Assembly (NCBI GenBank): GCA_021790495.1
Contig: JAJYGZ010000109.1
Location: 1 to 6,198 of the forward strand
DNA length: 6,198 nucleotides
Direction: 5' to 3'
Source: Actinomycetes bacterium
GTDB lineage: Bacteria; Actinomycetota; Acidimicrobiia; Acidimicrobiales; Acidimicrobiaceae
Positions 5,631 to 6,198 of this stretch are shown piece after piece. Position 1 is the first letter of the stretch, and the number at the start of each line of letters is the position of its first letter. A program made the position numbers and the translations under genes. The notes beneath the pieces are model-generated. The model did not search any database, was not told the DNA's origin, and saw only the letters and a program-made list of their open reading frames with translations.

Positions 5631-6198
5631 TTAGGGCCGAATCGAAAAGCCGGATGGTTTATTCGGCCCGATCCCCTTTTCGGGACTTGGTTTGGTTGCG
5701 ACCTCGGGGTGGCAACCAATGAGAAAGCTCATCATTTCAGTGGCGTCCTTGGCGAGATAGAACCTAACCATCTTTTCATTGAAGCTTTGGGCCTGAGCCG
5801 CAGGAACGCTAATCGCATCAATGCCATTCGACATGAGAACGCCGTTCATCATGAAGCGAGAAGTGCGCTTGTTCCCATCAAAGAAGAATTGCTGTAAAGC
5901 TCCAAATAGAAAGAACGCAAGACCCTTCTCGAACGGATGGAGGCTACTTTCATTCAAGGCGTCCAGGCCATTTGCAAATACCCGGTTCAATTCTGGCGCG
6001 CCTGCAATAGTGGGCAGTGGGGTATAGCGACCGAACTTCCCCAAACTGACGTCGGGAGTGTAGTTCGTCTCCTTCCCTTCGCCGCGGAAATGACCCCATT
6101 CCAGCGCTTCGTTCCTGGCTATAATTCCTTGCATCTCACAAAATGTCGTCTTGTCGAGCCTGAATCGCTCGGATTTTACCTCCGCAAGGAGCCGCTTG
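5631..6198 (-). CDS. Fic-domain protein with Gln at the catalytic His position (N-terminus beyond window)
   Basis: Fic/DOC-fold protein; the family typically transfers AMP or related groups to protein side chains. The frame is open to the window edge, and residues before the first internal Met (6134) read KTTFCEMQGIIARNEALEWG, which look genuine, so the true start is outside. Seen, numbering from that Met: GKFGRYTPLPT (32-42); LHPFEKGLAFFLFGALQQ (65-82); the Fic loop QFFFDGNKRTSR (82-93); and MMNGVLMSNGIDAISVPAA, FNEKMVRFYLAKDATEMM. Against the consensus HxFxDGN(G/K)R, Asp86, Gly87, Asn88 and Arg90 are present but the catalytic His is Gln82. The flap and anchoring residues suggest an intact fold. 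The tail after IGCHPE is Pro/Lys-rich and probably disordered. No antitoxin-like partner is in view. Substrate is unknown and AMPylation activity doubtful. Confidence 0.88.
   Translation of the reverse strand, partial: KRLLAEVKSERFRLDKTTFCEMQGIIARNEALEWGHFRGEGKETNYTPDVSLGKFGRYTPLPTIAGAPELNRVFANGLDALNESSLHPFEKGLAFFLFGALQQFFFDGNKRTSRFMMNGVLMSNGIDAISVPAAQAQSFNEKMVRFYLAKDATEMMSFLIGCHPEVATKPSPEKGIGPNKPSGFSIRP
5634..5669 (-). repeat. Inverted repeat at the Fic gene stop codon
   Basis: GGGCCGAAT (5634-5642) and ATTCGGCCC (5661-5669) are exact 9-bp inverted repeats with an 18-base loop. They end directly at the TAA of the Fic gene. In the mRNA this would form a hairpin over the last codons. With TAATAAAACC following and no U-run, it is at best a weak terminator or 3'-end stabiliser. 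Confidence 0.5.

Noticed and set aside
1..6198. CRISPR array, rRNA or complete insertion sequence
   Set aside because: No regularly spaced repeats, rRNA-like stretch, or transposase with terminal repeats was seen on either strand.

Overview
The window looks like a chromosomal segment of an actinomycete-type bacterium with moderately GC-rich DNA (judged by eye). Three core genes support this. One is a MshC-type ligase of mycothiol synthesis, one an F420-dependent NADP reductase, and one an InhA-like enoyl-ACP reductase. Mycothiol is essentially restricted to Actinobacteria, and F420/NADP exchange is common there. Acidimicrobiia-like lineages with moderate GC would fit, but the sequence alone does not fix the genus.

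Left half (1-2795) is ordinary, densely packed metabolism. On the minus strand npdG runs straight into mshC: the TAG stop of npdG directly abuts the ATG of mshC, and the mshC ribosome binding site lies inside the npdG end, so the two are very likely one translationally coupled unit. A short divergent intergenic region with a perfect 10-bp palindrome separates it from the plus-strand enoyl-ACP reductase gene. That gene converges on an SRPBCC-like gene so tightly that the two stop codons overlap.

The centre (2796-4445) holds one plus-strand gene for an exported protein with a clear signal peptide and a PKD-like FGDGT segment. It is flanked by two stretches with no confident gene; the downstream one carries a perfect 10-bp hairpin.

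The right part (4446-6198) is accessory DNA with clear decay. An AbiEii-type nucleotidyltransferase toxin gene (minus strand) has lost its N-terminal catalytic motif and is frameshifted near its C-terminus. It abuts, at about position 5158, a 5'-truncated group IIC intron on the plus strand. Of this intron only the last ~36 codons of the reverse transcriptase/maturase, domain V and domain VI remain. After a gene-free 284 bases comes a Fic-domain protein on the minus strand that runs off the window. Its catalytic Fic histidine position is a glutamine.

No convincing new biological system is visible. The most informative observation is the toxin-remnant/intron-remnant junction, where an apparently intact open frame on one strand is an artefact formed across two broken elements.
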